This document shows, piece after piece, positions 33,331 to 44,900 of a stretch of 64,000 bases of DNA. The DNA lies in NCBI RefSeq assembly GCF_025370935.1, contig NC_133482.1:3336824-3400823 (forward strand), given 5' to 3'. Position numbers and translations under genes: made by a program. How positions within the stretch are numbered: the first letter of the stretch is position 1; each line of letters starts with the position of its first letter. The stretch comes from Choristoneura fumiferana (Eukaryota; Arthropoda; Insecta; Lepidoptera; Tortricidae). The notes under the pieces are model-generated. The model did not search any database. It worked only from the letters and a program-made list of their open reading frames with translations, and was not told the origin of the DNA.

Positions 33331-33980
33331 TTTAGGGTTTCGTAGCCTAAATGGCATAAACGGAAGCCTTATAGTTTCACTATGTCTGTCTGTCTGTCCC
33401 TCCGCGGCTTTGCTCAAGGACTATAAATGCTAGAAAGCTGTAATTTTGCACGCATATATATGTAAACTATGCCGACAAAATGGTACAATAAAAAATAAAA
33501 ATAAAATTGAGTACCTACCTCCCATAGACGTATAGAGGGGGTTTTTTTTTTTCTCTCATCCAACCTTGTAGTGTGGGGTGTCGTTGGATAGGGCCTTTAA
33601 AAACCATTAGGGGGTTGCTAGAAGGATTATTCGATTTAGTGATTTTTTTGCAAAATATTCAACTTAAAAGTGCAAATTTTCACTAAAATCGAGCGTCCCC
33701 CTCCCCTCTAAAATCTAAACCGGTGGGTGGAAAAATTTGAAAAAATTCATGATGGTAGTAAGTGTATCAAACTTACAAGGAAAACTATAACGGTTAAGTT
33801 TTTTTGAGAATTATTAGTAGTTTAAGAGTAAATAGCAGCCTAAGGTATAAAATATACCTAAACTTGGAATATTCCGTGCAAAATACGAAATCCTTAGCAA
33901 AATATTACTTAATTTTTTCGTAATGGCTACGGAACACAATTTCTGGCGTGTCCAACACGCTCTTGGCCGGTTTTTGTAAA
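33331..33980 (-). mobile_element. Dispersed repeat, reverse orientation (~650 bp)
   Basis: Runs from 'agggtttcgtagcctaaatg' to 'cacgctcttggccggttttt'. It is the reverse counterpart of 6912-7482. It separates paralogs 1 and 2. Confidence 0.7.
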
Positions 33981-34534
33981 TTAACTTATTTTTCGATTTC
34001 CAGATTAGATATTGCCCTTGTCTATCGAAGGTATGTTTTGTTGTAGAACAATTTTTTATCTCTTTAGTATGCTATTTTGGAGTGATATTATGATTCCGAA
34101 ATCTAGTTCCCAGGTCGCCTATAAATTTAATTAATAGGTAACATAAAAAATAATAACGAATGAAGACTCAACTTCAATTTAAATCTTAAATCTTGTTTTA
34201 AGATAAGAAAAAACTTGCTTTAAATGATATCTATCGTAGATAAGATAAAAAATAACAATGACAGGCAATTCATAGAATTTGGACCTTTGATTCAAACAAT
34301 TACATTCACTATTTTATGTGTATAATAATATGTCTGTTGAGTGACATATTTTGATTTTTTGCCACTGTACGTACAGCAAGTAACACCCGTAAAACATTAT
34401 TTCAGACATTTTTAACTTCAGTAGGCCATGGTTTGTCTTTAAAATATTGTCAATCGATCAATAATACAATATTTTATATTTCATTTTACAACTTTGATTA
34501 CACCAATGCTTTTATGAAATAACGTGTTAGAATC

Positions 34535-37500
34535 ATGCACCTTAACATTTTTGCAATCATTATTTCTATCAACTTCTGTGTTGGTAAAAGGTATGATAAA
34601 TACCCTCTTTTACGTGCATTACCTAGCAGTCTTGACCATTTAGAGTTCTTCAAGAATGTCAGCGATATCTATGATATCAATTACTGGCAAGAACCAGGAC
34701 TTGTGAACATGCATGTGTTGTTCACCATAAACCCTCTCGATAGTTACAAATTTGTAAAAGAAGCTGACAGCAGAGGCATTAATTTGACGACAGTCATGAA
34801 GGACGTCCAAAGGTAAATAACTTTATCCTAGTTTTGATAAAAATTAAGATAGATAGTGTTGTATAATAGAACATCCGTGCTAAATTTTGTCTCTTAGTTG
34901 AGTTAGCACTTGAGTTTTAAAAAATTTCAGGCATATATTGCATTTTGGTGTGGTAGAGCCTTACTGTAACCACTTGCTGGCTGCAGTGCGAATGGGCCGG
35001 CTTGACCGGGTTAGTACCACACTCCCACAGAATACCGGCGTGAAAGAGTAGTTTTGCTACTGTGTTTCGTACGGTGAGTGGGAGATCCGGAGGCCAAACT
35101 CTCCTCCCCCCTCCTCCCTCCCCTTTAGCCCCCTTTTAGGCCGGCAACGCCCCCGCAATCCTAATAATGCTTTAGGTGTCCATGGGCGGCGGTGATCCCT
35201 TACCATCAGGTGAAAAAATATATACATCACAAACTTCTTGGAATATAGAGACAGAAAGTAACTTATATTTTCAAAACCAAGTAATTAAGGTGTAGCGTCC
35301 AGATAAACCATTACCCCCCTAGCCGCAGTCGGTTCCATAGTGTCGAAACATCTGCACACCGGCGCGTGGAAGTACGCGGTGTATTCAAAATTATTTGAAT
35401 TGCCCAGAAGGCCAGTCGAGAAGCGGAGCGACATTCCTTCCGACGACGCGGTCCTGAACAGAGCTATATCCATTACGCGAAACTCATAACCTTCCGTTTT
35501 CCTAGTTTAATATTTCATTGTAAATACTTTCCTTTTTGATATTCTTTATTATACGTTCGTGTGCCCCTAAATTCCTTTTCATTTAATCATCGAAGCCTCA
35601 GGAGGCGCACCTACAAAGGTGTCAAATTTTACCCAATTCCTCGATAGTTTTAACGTAAAAGACTAACAAACATACATAGGTATATTCACAAGTTTTCAGA
35701 TTTATAATATTAGTGGAATATCCCGTATGTTGGCGTTTTTTTATATTATCACAAACATTAATAATTTTTTTAGAGCCTTTGACAATCAGACGGTCAAAAC
35801 GTACATAAGGCGTAACATGGACTCGTTTGACTGGCGCAACTTCTTCAGCGCATCAGACATGTATGACTGGCTCAGAGACTTGCAAAGGCGGCACCCGAAA
35901 GAGATTGAATTGTTTAGTATCGGCGAGAGCTTTGAAAAAAGGGAAATTATCGGAGTTAAAGTTGCTTTGAAGGGATCCAAGTTAAGGTAATGGTTTTTTT
36001 TCATAAGTATTTTTTGATTCTGGGGTAAAAAAACCGGGCAAGTGCGGGTCGGAATCGCGCACCGAGGGTTCCGTATACATTTATAGGTATGTAAGTAAAC
36101 GGGAATCGTGTCTTGAAGATTATTTCTCGCTTTTTCCGTGTATGCAGAGCCCTACTATTAAGCAAAATGTACGCAGTGTGAGGTCAGATTATATTGGTCA
36201 TTGATATTTACAGACAGACTTAAAAAATTAAGATTTTCAGACTTTTCTAGTTGGTTTTGTTATAATAGCTACTTTCATACCAAATTTCAAGATTCTGAGT
36301 TCACGGGAAGTACCCTGTAGGTTTTCATTCCCTCGCGAGTTTCGAAAATTTGCGGAAATTTGCAGCATAAACGGCTGCATCTTTTGATTGCGTTGGCTTA
36401 AAAGTTTGATTTTTTCACAGCTCCAAGGGACAGTAGACCTCAGTATTTGATATAATTTTCAGCTTGATTCCACGCGTTCTTGAGAAAAAGAGACAGACAG
36501 ACAGACAGACGGACAAAACGTGATCCTACATTGTAGGATCGTCCTTGTCAAGGGCTCCGTTTTTTTCCTTTTGAGGTACGGAACCCTAAAAAGTGTCAGA
36601 AAAAGGGCACAGTGAGTGTGTACGTACATAATCTTCATCATCTGTTAATTCTTCTATCAAAATTTGTTTTTGTGTGCGCTTCCTACTGATTTGTTTGAAG
36701 TCAGTGCCTCAACACGAGTTAGGGCGACGCTTAGCAGGAGCGAGCAGGGCTTGGAAACCTCTAACTACTTACCTTCGGATTAGTAAATCAATTGTCATAC
36801 TTACTTAATTATTAAAATTATTAAAGCTGTGCTTTCTACTCCTTTTTTCAAAATTTTATTTAGTTTCACCTGTCCCGTTGTTTGTCTGTATCTGTCTGTC
36901 TGTAATCAAATCTTGCAAGTTATATTTAACCAACTTTCAGTTGTCAGATTGACTTGAAATCTGGAATACTTATGTAAATTACGTGACAATACAATAATCT
37001 AGTAGTGACATCCTGGTAGTCCAGCCAGTATCGTCTCCGCAGGACGGAACTCTTCAACAGTTAATAGCATCGACTTGAAATTTGGTATGCAAATGTAGTT
37101 TGGGTGACAATGCAAGTACAGTTAACAAAAAGTACAATCTGAAAAAAAAGCTTGTGTTAAAAATGATTTTTTATGGTTAGGTTATTTGTACTCATATTTT
37201 AAACTCATCACAATTTTTCACTTCTTTCGAATGCTGCTTTTAACACATATGATTTTGAACCCCTCTTCTAATCCCCCAAATCTTTCATGACTTCCAATTC
37301 TTAGTAAGCAGGCTAAAATGAGGATTATGATATTTTAGATCCAAAGTCTTAATTGAAGGAGGCATACACGCAAGGGAATGGATATCACCAGCGTTTGTCA
37401 CTTACTTCATAAATGAAATCGTAAAAGCACCAGAATCCAAAAATAAAGAATTGAAACGTATTGCTCTAACATACGAGTGGTATTTTATTCCAGTGCTTAA

Positions 37501-40500
37501 CCCAGATGGATACGAATATACAATGACAGAAGTAAGTAGTATACTCGGCGGTACCAACATTGGTCAACGTCCACATCTTCATTTCCAACATCGTTTTTCT
37601 AAAACACTTAGATATTCTTTTAAGCGTCCTTTTCTCATATCAGCCGTAGGTCGTCCACTGTTGGACAAAGCTTCCCTCTCGGACTTCCAGTTGCTTTGGT
37701 TAGAAGCGGCCTACATCCACCGTGAACCCGTTGTTTTAGTCAAATGCTTGCCGTTCTACGGTCTCCATGTGGGAACTTTTCAGCCTCAACAGCATTCTGT
37801 TCTCCGTGCTATATGACCTGCCCATTACCATTTCATCAGCATCATCATCATCATCATCAGCCTACAGCAGTCCACTGCTGGACATAGGCCTCTTCCATGG
37901 CGCGCCACAACATTCTGTCTTCAGCCCCTCGCATTCATCCGCCGCCAGCGACCCTCTTAAGGTCGTCCGTCCACCGTGCCTCAGGACTACGACTTCAATG
38001 AGCTAATTTGCTTGGCTATCTCGGTGACTATCATTCTTCATCGTATCTTCTTATTCTTCCCGATCCCGTAGAGAAACCCTGAGTATAGCCCTCGCCATAG
38101 CTCGCTGAGCAACTCTTTGCAATAGATACTTAGTAATTATTATTATTTCAAAACAATTATTTAAAGGTGTTAAATTCCAAAATGATTTAAATGTTGCAGG
38201 ATCGTTTATGGAGAAAGAATCGTCGCGATGGTTATGGCGTCGATCTGAATAGGAATTTTGGAGCTGCTTTCGGAAGTGAGTTGAGAATTAATACATGCCT
38301 TAGAAATAGCAAACAATGAAGAAAAATATTATTGCGAACACAGTTAAAAACAAATTTAAATTAATTATAAAATACAACAGAATGAAACTTAGTTCGTTGA
38401 AAGTAAATTGAATTAAGCTGAATTTTTAAAGGGCAATCACACGTAGGACGGCAGCGGGTCGGGAGCAGGTCGAGTCGAGAGTGCGGCGGGCCTATTTACG
38501 TAGCGCGCACGCCCCGCCCCGCGCCCGCCGTTGGTGTGATGTTGTTCATATACAGCCACGTAACAGGCCCGTTGTAATCCCGACCCGACCCGCGCTCCCG
38601 TTCTGTGTGTGTTTTGCACTTTGCTCGTAGCATTGTGTTAAGAAAGTAATTTGATTGCCACTGATTCAAGTAGATATTAGGCGTGTATAATAGTTCTAGG
38701 CAGGCTACGTATTTAGAGTTACCTCACTGGCAATGGTTTTTTATTACTTTCTAGCTGTCGGAGTTTCGAGAAATAAAACTTCGGCTCAGACCTTTTGTGG
38801 CCCTCAAGCGTTCTCCGAGCCAGAAAGTATAGCAATGGCCCAATTCGTTCGAGGTCTCAAGAACCAACTGGAGTACTTCATATCTTTTCATTCTTTCGGG
38901 CAACTATTCATAATTCCTTATGCATTCTCTACGAAACATGCCGAGAATTTTGATGAAATGGTAAGATGCAATATATTTTAATTTAACAGCTGCTTAAATC
39001 CTGCAAAACTATCATGAAATCAGGTAAATACGTAATTTTTAATTTATTTCTTTCAATTTCAGAAATCAATCGGCGATGCGACTGCCAAAAAAATTAAAAA
39101 ACGTTATGGGCACAAATACATGGTGGGGACTGCGTTTGATACTGTTGGTAAGAATAATGACTTGACGAATGACTTTTGTATAAAATTGACAGATCTGACC
39201 TGAAGATTTTCGTTGTTAATTAACGCGATGTCATTATGACGTTCACTGTGAAATGGTTCCGTGGTGGGACAGGGATTAAAGTCCCCTGACTGTACCTATA
39301 GCACGATGTGATGGGAAAACAAATTATCTTTTTTGCTGGAATCCAGACAAAAGGCACCAAAGATATAAAATTGACGGGTTTCAGGTTATATGGCTTCAGG
39401 AGCGAGCACATGCTGGGTCAAAAAAGCTATTGGAGTACCGTGAGTATTACTGAATGTATCATGTACAGTTGTCATGTTCATACAAGAGCATTAATTATAC
39501 AGTTTAACAAGGCGTCAAAAATATTTTTATACGCCTTTATCATTATGACACTGACCATAAGGTCGATGTTAATTATGTATTTGATGTTATGGCTGTATAA
39601 ATATTTATGCCTTCGACTGTACTTAAGATACACATGAATGCACTGACTTACAACCTCTTTTCTTAAATAGTTTCGAAACTCTTTTTCTAAAAATTGTAAA
39701 AACATATGTATTTGAGATTCTCACAATATTTTATATGCCACATAATATAGTTTGCAAATAAGGGAAAAAATTATAAAAACTCTAATTTAACCCTTATAAA
39801 ATTACATGTTTGAAATTCATAAACTAGGTTTACTTAAGTTATGTTGCACGTTCGTCTTTATGTATGTCGCTTACATGATTATGTGTACCAATTTTTAACT
39901 CGTTCCCTGCAGTAGATTCGAATAAAAATTACTGCGATATATAAACGGAAGGACAGACAGACAAACAGACATACAGATACACGAGTGATGCTATATATAA
40001 AAGTTACCTTTTCTTGTTTTGAGGTAAGTACATTGCCCAAAAAAAGTTGATTATGAGGTTTAGTAAAGCAAACTGTGCAACTGAAACCGGACACAATCAA
40101 TACACGAAACGTGTCGAGGTTATGTCTCTGACTAAAGCGTAAAACACACAAGGCGGCAGCGTCTCAGGAGCGGGGCGGGGCGGGAGTGCGGCGGGCCCAT
40201 TTTGCGTTGCCGTGTCTGAACAACATCACACAGACGGCGGGCGCGCACGACCCGCTCCGCGCCCGCCGTCGGTGAGTTTATATAAATACTGCCACGTAAA
40301 TAGGCCCGCCGCACTTCCAGCCCAATCCACTGCCGTCGTATGTATGGTTTACGCTTAAATATGGCTTCACTTTTCTTAGATACGTAGCAACCATGGAGCT
40401 TCCTGACCAAGGAGACTTTGGCTTCGCTCTGCCGCCTGACCAGATCCTGCCGACATGCCAGGAAACCATGGACGGTATGGTGGAACTCTTCAAGCCACGG

Positions 40501-40620
40501 ACTCCAAAGTTTATTAAGCTTAGGGGTGAAGATGATAATGATGCCAGCGAAAAGAATGTACTCAACGTATCAATTATCTTATTTTATTCTTTGATATTTT
40601 TTGTTATTTATTTTGAATAA
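34535..40620 (+). CDS. Carboxypeptidase paralog 2, M14A zinc carboxypeptidase
   Basis: Eight exons: 34535-34812, 35774-35986, 37339-37531, 38200-38275, 38755-38960, 39063-39147, 39385-39439, 40380-40620, all GT/AG with matching phases, 447 residues. Signal peptide about 1-17; the propeptide ends near the basic pair in Tyr-Ile-Arg-Arg (about 103-106), a trypsin-like activation site. Zinc and catalytic residues are present: His174-x-x-Glu177 in Gly-Ile-His-Ala-Arg-Glu-Trp, Arg233, Asn245-Arg246, His299, Tyr351 and Glu374. The position equivalent to Tyr198 is Phe301, and Glu-Leu-Arg-Asp reads Glu-Leu-Pro-Asp. The residue aligned with bovine 255 is Thr, not Asp, so A-type specificity is more likely than B-type (inference). 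N-glycosylation sequons: Asn-Val-Ser, Asn-Leu-Thr, Asn-Lys-Thr. The last ~20 residues are strongly hydrophobic after an Asp/Asn/Ala/Ser-rich stretch, as in GPI signals. It starts about 1.3 kb after paralog 1 ends. Confidence 0.92.
35110..35220 (+). mobile_element. LINE 3' end in intron 1 of carboxypeptidase 2
   Basis: Contains 'ggccggcaacgcccccgcaa' and 'cttaccatcaggtgaaaaaa', matching the tail at 23230-23345. Confidence 0.6.
36030..36595 (+). mobile_element. Dispersed repeat (~565 bp) in intron 2 of carboxypeptidase 2
   Basis: Begins 'aaaccgggcaagtgcgggtc' with 'gagggttccgta' and ends 'gaggtacggaaccctaaaaa'. An (agac)n microsatellite lies at 36490-36512. It is a widespread lepidopteran non-autonomous repeat type; a partial relative is at 22810-22905. 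Confidence 0.7.
37840..38125 (-). pseudogene. RTE-like LINE C-terminal remnant in intron 3 of carboxypeptidase 2
   Basis: The minus strand reads Ser-Leu-Arg-Asp-Arg near 38080. Then, after frame shifts, it reads Asp-Arg-Met-Leu-Trp-Arg-Ala-Met-Glu-Glu-Ala-Tyr-Val-Gln-Gln-Trp near 37900-37870. It ends with a (ATG)n tail at about 37855-37835. The last motif is the usual end of lepidopteran RTE-type polymerases. Broken and not functional. Confidence 0.75.
38430..38615. mobile_element. GC-rich fold-back element in intron 4 of carboxypeptidase 2
   Basis: 'gtgcggcgggcctatttacg' on the left pairs imperfectly with 'cacgtaacaggcccgttgta' on the right. Its GC content is far above the surrounding AT-rich DNA. 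Related to 40140-40345. Confidence 0.65.
39190..39297. mobile_element. Truncated MITE in intron 6 of carboxypeptidase 2
   Basis: Matches the right half of 30067-30221 and 63356-63506: 'ttaattaacgcgatgtcatt', 'gaaatggttccgtggtgg' and the end 'cctgactgtac'. Confidence 0.7.
40140..40345. mobile_element. GC-rich fold-back element in intron 7 of carboxypeptidase 2
   Basis: Left arm 'gtgcggcgggcccattttgc' and right arm 'aaataggcccgccgcacttc' are inverted, as are 'acgctttag' and 'cgtaaaacacac'-like ends. It ends only about 35 bp before the last exon. Confidence 0.7.
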
Positions 40621-40621
40621 A
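40616..40621 (+). promoter_or_regulatory. Poly(A) signal overlapping the stop codon of carboxypeptidase 2
   Basis: AATAAA at 40616-40621 contains the TAA stop (40618-40620). The predicted 3' UTR is very short. Confidence 0.6.
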
Positions 40622-40892
40622 ATTAGACCTGATGATGAAAGATATTTTATTTGGTGTATGCCATACAAGTACATCCAATTGTTAAAATAAAGGTTTAGGT
40701 AAGGTTCGTTGGAAACACAGAAATAATATCGATATTATTTTTGTGGTTGGAGACGATGTGGAGGGAGTTTTTTAAATATTTTCTGACTAAATCGTCAACA
40801 TTTTAAGCAGCATTTCCGAAAGATAAAATTGAAATGCTTGTTATTTTATTATACAAAATAGTTAACGCTAGGATAACAGGGCAGCTTACGAT

Positions 40893-41095
40893 TGGTTTTT
40901 GGAGTATTTTTGTATTTTTTATTTCAACTCCAAATTTTGTTACTTTTACGGTCATCCCGTAGATAATGGATTTTGTCCAGTAGTGGTTTAGAGGTATAGC
41001 ACGCAGCACGGAATGCTGAGGACCTGGGTTCGATTCCCAGCGCTGGTCTCTTTTTCTGGTTTTTCTGTGCATCTACGTTTCAGTTTGTATTTTCG
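40893..41095 (+). mobile_element. Pseudo-tRNA SINE-like element
   Basis: Core 40975-41049 with B-box 'ggttcgattcc'. To its left is a reversed tail ('ggtttttggagtatttttgt' through 'tgttacttttacggtca'); to its right are 'ggtttttctgtgcatct' and 'cagtttgtattttcg'. It shows that the family's tail can occur on both sides of the core. Confidence 0.65.
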
Positions 41096-41289
41096 AACAA
41101 GGCAAGCTGTCTGCGAGGTTCTGAGAGCGGTTTGTTAAATGCATATACCTACTTTGATATCATACCTCTACCTGTGGGTAAAGGTACATGTGGTCGTTTT
41201 GAGAAGTGGCCATTACGTGACGAAAGGCTAAATTACATGGAGCAAAAAACGCATAGACAAATAATAATAAAAAAACAATCCAAGATCTT

Positions 41290-41604
41290 AAGAGCGTTTT
41301 CACATTATCCGATCCTATATCGGTATCGGACGACGATACGATATCGAGGCAAGTAAAATGTATGAATTATGTACCTGTATTTCACATTGTCCGGCCCGAT
41401 TTTGTATGTGTGCTATGCGTGTATCAAAAATGTATCTGTGTGCGCAGAGCCCGATGCGTGGCGGCCATTTTGAGCCGGCCGTATCGGAACGATTTTGTCG
41501 GAAATATGTGAGAACAGCACATGGTGTCGGCCACAGATTACTAATATGTAGCTAGCTTCTTCGTCCGATACCGATATCGGATCGGATAATGTAAAAACGC
41601 TCTT
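41290..41604. mobile_element. TIR MITE upstream of carboxypeptidase 3
   Basis: 'aagagcgttttcacattatc' on the left is inverted as 'gataatgtaaaaacgctctt' on the right; arms continue through the 'cggtatcgg' segment. About 315 bp. Confidence 0.85.
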
Positions 41605-41605
41605 A

Positions 41606-41760
41606 CCCCCTTATTCATAAACGACAATCAAACTTATTTTAGTTAAAATGCCGCTAAAATTCGTTTGTCCTTATCTGTCACTTCGACATTTGTATTTGTT
41701 AGAAAGGGACAAAGCATTTGTTAGTTAACATAGGCTTGTTAAGTTTTATGAATAAGGGGG
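41606..41760. mobile_element. TIR MITE directly adjoining the previous one
   Basis: 'cccccttattcataaacgac' on the left and 'gttttatgaataaggggg' on the right. About 155 bp, one base after 41290-41604 ends. It ends 165 bp before the ATG of paralog 3. Confidence 0.85.
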
Positions 41761-41924
41761 TTAGTCTTTGCTTAGTCTTAGTCTCTTCTTGATTATGAAA
41801 TGTCATTTTTCTCTAGACATTCCGATTTTGACAGAAGATTCATCAAAATGAGCGTTTTTCCAACAAAACAATCTTACTTTAGAAACCTTTGATGCTTAAA
41901 ATTAACGGTTAATATGATTGCAAA

Positions 41925-44900
41925 ATGTATATCAAAATTTTATTGGTCACTTTTATTTACCACACGAGTTGTGATGCAAAAACATATGAAAATTATACAC
42001 TGTTTCGAGGGATACCAACGAATGAAAAGGAGATAGCGTTTTTTAGTAACTTGAGCAAGTTGTATGAAGTTGTATATTGGAGGAGAACTGTTGTACCAAA
42101 CAAACCAGTGGACTTCACTATCTCACCCACTGATTTACCACGGTTTTTGGATTCCGCACTGGACAGTGGTATACCGCTGACTACTCTAATCGAAGACGTA
42201 CAAAGGTAAGGTTTTCGTTGTTACTTAAGAGAAAGCATGCAATTTTAAGTGTATGATTAGAGCCAAAAAAATTACTAGTAGACAATGTGTCTAGTAATAA
42301 TTCGGGGTCATTTCAATGCGTGTTTGGGCATAATTTAGTGAAGATTTTTGTATTATTTTAGTCAATAAACGTTACGTACATTAGTCGATTTAAAAAACGT
42401 ACGGGCATCAGACGCATGAATACATTTCTAAAGCTTAGAGGTTCAAACTTGTTCAACCATCTGCGTGATTTTGGATGATATTTTAAATACATACGCGTAT
42501 TTAAAACAATCGCTATGAAAAGGTTAGAAATGTACAATATTAGATAAGCGTACTTTTGTGTTGAGCCCAAAACTCACACTGGGCGAGCACGTGTATGAAG
42601 TTCGGGCCCGCGAGAACCCTCCGCTTCCTCAGTCCCCTCATGCTCGTAGAGACGATTCCTAAAAGGCTGGTAATAAAACCATTGTAGAAAACAGCCAAGT
42701 GCGAGTCTATATGTCGGCGGCCGATCGTAAAATCCGCCAGATCACGAAATTCCTAGGCATATCATGAAATATTTCAAGAACTAGCATTTTTTTTATAGAA
42801 ATTATTTTTGATGCCTAGTTTCTTTACAGTGCCTTTAATAAACAAACGATTAAAACATACATAAGGCGTAAACTGCGCTCATTCGATTGGAACAGTTTTT
42901 ACCGCCTCGATGACATCTATAACTGGCTAGACGATCTTGTCAAGAGTTACCCGAAGGATTTACAGTTGATAAATATTGGAAAGAGTTTAGAAAACAGGGA
43001 TATATTTGCCGTGAGGCTTAAATTACAAGGCAGTATGGCAAGGTAAGGTTTCGTTACCCAACTATCATCATCATCCCAGCCCATAGAAGTCCCACTGCTG
43101 GGCACAGGCCTCCTCTTAGAATGAGAGGGCTTGGGCCACTACCACGCGGGCCCAGTTCTGATTGGGAACTTCACATGGTGTATACGGCTTGTACAGGTTT
43201 TCTCGCGATGTTTTCCTTCACCGTGAACCTGGTGGAAAATTTCAAATGTAACCAGATGGGAAGCGCAAGAAGCGATAGGTTGCTAACAAAGCGCTGTGAA
43301 ACTAAAATTGCTCGTAAGGCATAAAATATGCTGATGTACCCACACATCCAAACATTGTCGCAAGCATTTTGCAAAAACAAATTTGGCAACCGTAGTTGCC
43401 AAAAGCACCTGAATAGTCAACCCTTCGAACGTTTTCATATTTGAATGAAGTGATCGGTCACATGCCAAGCATGTTCAGCCACCATGGTTTAGAGTAACAA
43501 AAGAGAATTATCAAAACACACCTTTAGGTGCTACTGGCGTTATAGGCACGACGGTATACGACTCCTTTAGATGTTCTTGGCGTTGAAAGAGTTATGTAAG
43601 TTAACCCTTAATAAGGAGAGGCGATTAAGCGACCGCTTGCAGTGAGTTGGAAACTGAACCTTATTATTTTCCTGATACGTCACAATTTCCATTGTAATTA
43701 TTAAAAACACGACTAGCTTTAAAAATGTTTTTTGTCAGGTATGTATTCGTAAGCTGCTTTTGATTCTGTGGTAGTATGCTCCAATAAATGGGGCCTTATT
43801 AAGGTCTTAGGGTATGGTCTTTCCGAAAGCGCTGGTAGTTTATAAAATGACGTGTAAAAGTGCCCATTGCGGCCTATTTACTGAATAAATGATTTGAATT
43901 TGAATTTGGTTAACTAGAAATAACTTGTTTCTTTTGTTGTTCAACCACAGATCCAAAGTAATAGTTGAAGGCGGTATCCACGCCAGGGAATGGGTCGGTC
44001 CAGCGTTTGTGACGTACATGCTAAACGAAATGGTGCACTCGCCATTTTCAAATAATAAAGAGTTGTACAATGTTGCAATGGGTTTTGAGTGGTATTTTGT
44101 GCCAGTTATAAACCCTGATGGGTATGAATATACTCATACGCATGTAAGTAAAAAGTTATATTTTTACAAGCTTTTTTTAACTTGCCCTGTTTGTTTGAGT
44201 CAAAAGTAGCCCTCATTAGCCGTACCGTACCGTATTATTGTACCGGGGCACCATGCCGCAGATGAATGCGACGTCGGGGACGGTGACTCAACGGGGTCAC
44301 GCCGTTTTGTCACCAAATTAGTTTTAAATATAAATATGTATGTTAGTCTGTAAGGTATTTATTGTATGGGCCAAGTTGCCCGAAATAAATGAATTTATTA
44401 TGATTATTATTATTAGTTTTGAGTCATATACTCGTATGTGTGGTCTGGTAAAGTAAAGATTGTTTTAATAATTACTGTTAAACATATTTATTTTGAATTA
44501 TGTTATGATCATAGGATCGCTTATGGCGGAAAAATCGTCGCGGAAGATATGGCATTGATTTGAATAGGAACTTTGGTATTGCTTTCGGAAGTAAGTATTT
44601 CATTGTTATTACTTCTGTATTTTTTGTATGTATTTTTACTAACCCCTTAAATTTACTATGTTGATACTAGACAATTAAATTAAAAAATAAAAATAAAAGA
44701 ATGACTTTGTTTACTTAAATGGTTGTACAAAAGGAGTAAAGGAGTTGCAATTTCATATCGTATTTTTTTTAATCAATGAGTGAATCAAAAAAGTTTATTC
44801 CAAACACACAATATACATTCATACTAATATTACTAAAAAAGAGGAAATCCAAAATGTCAATATACAATTAAATATAAAGTAACAAATAAATATTAAATGT

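Noticed and set aside
35285..35473. 62-codon minus-strand frame in intron 1 of paralog 2
   Set aside because: No recognised family and no splice context; probably part of an unclassified repeat.
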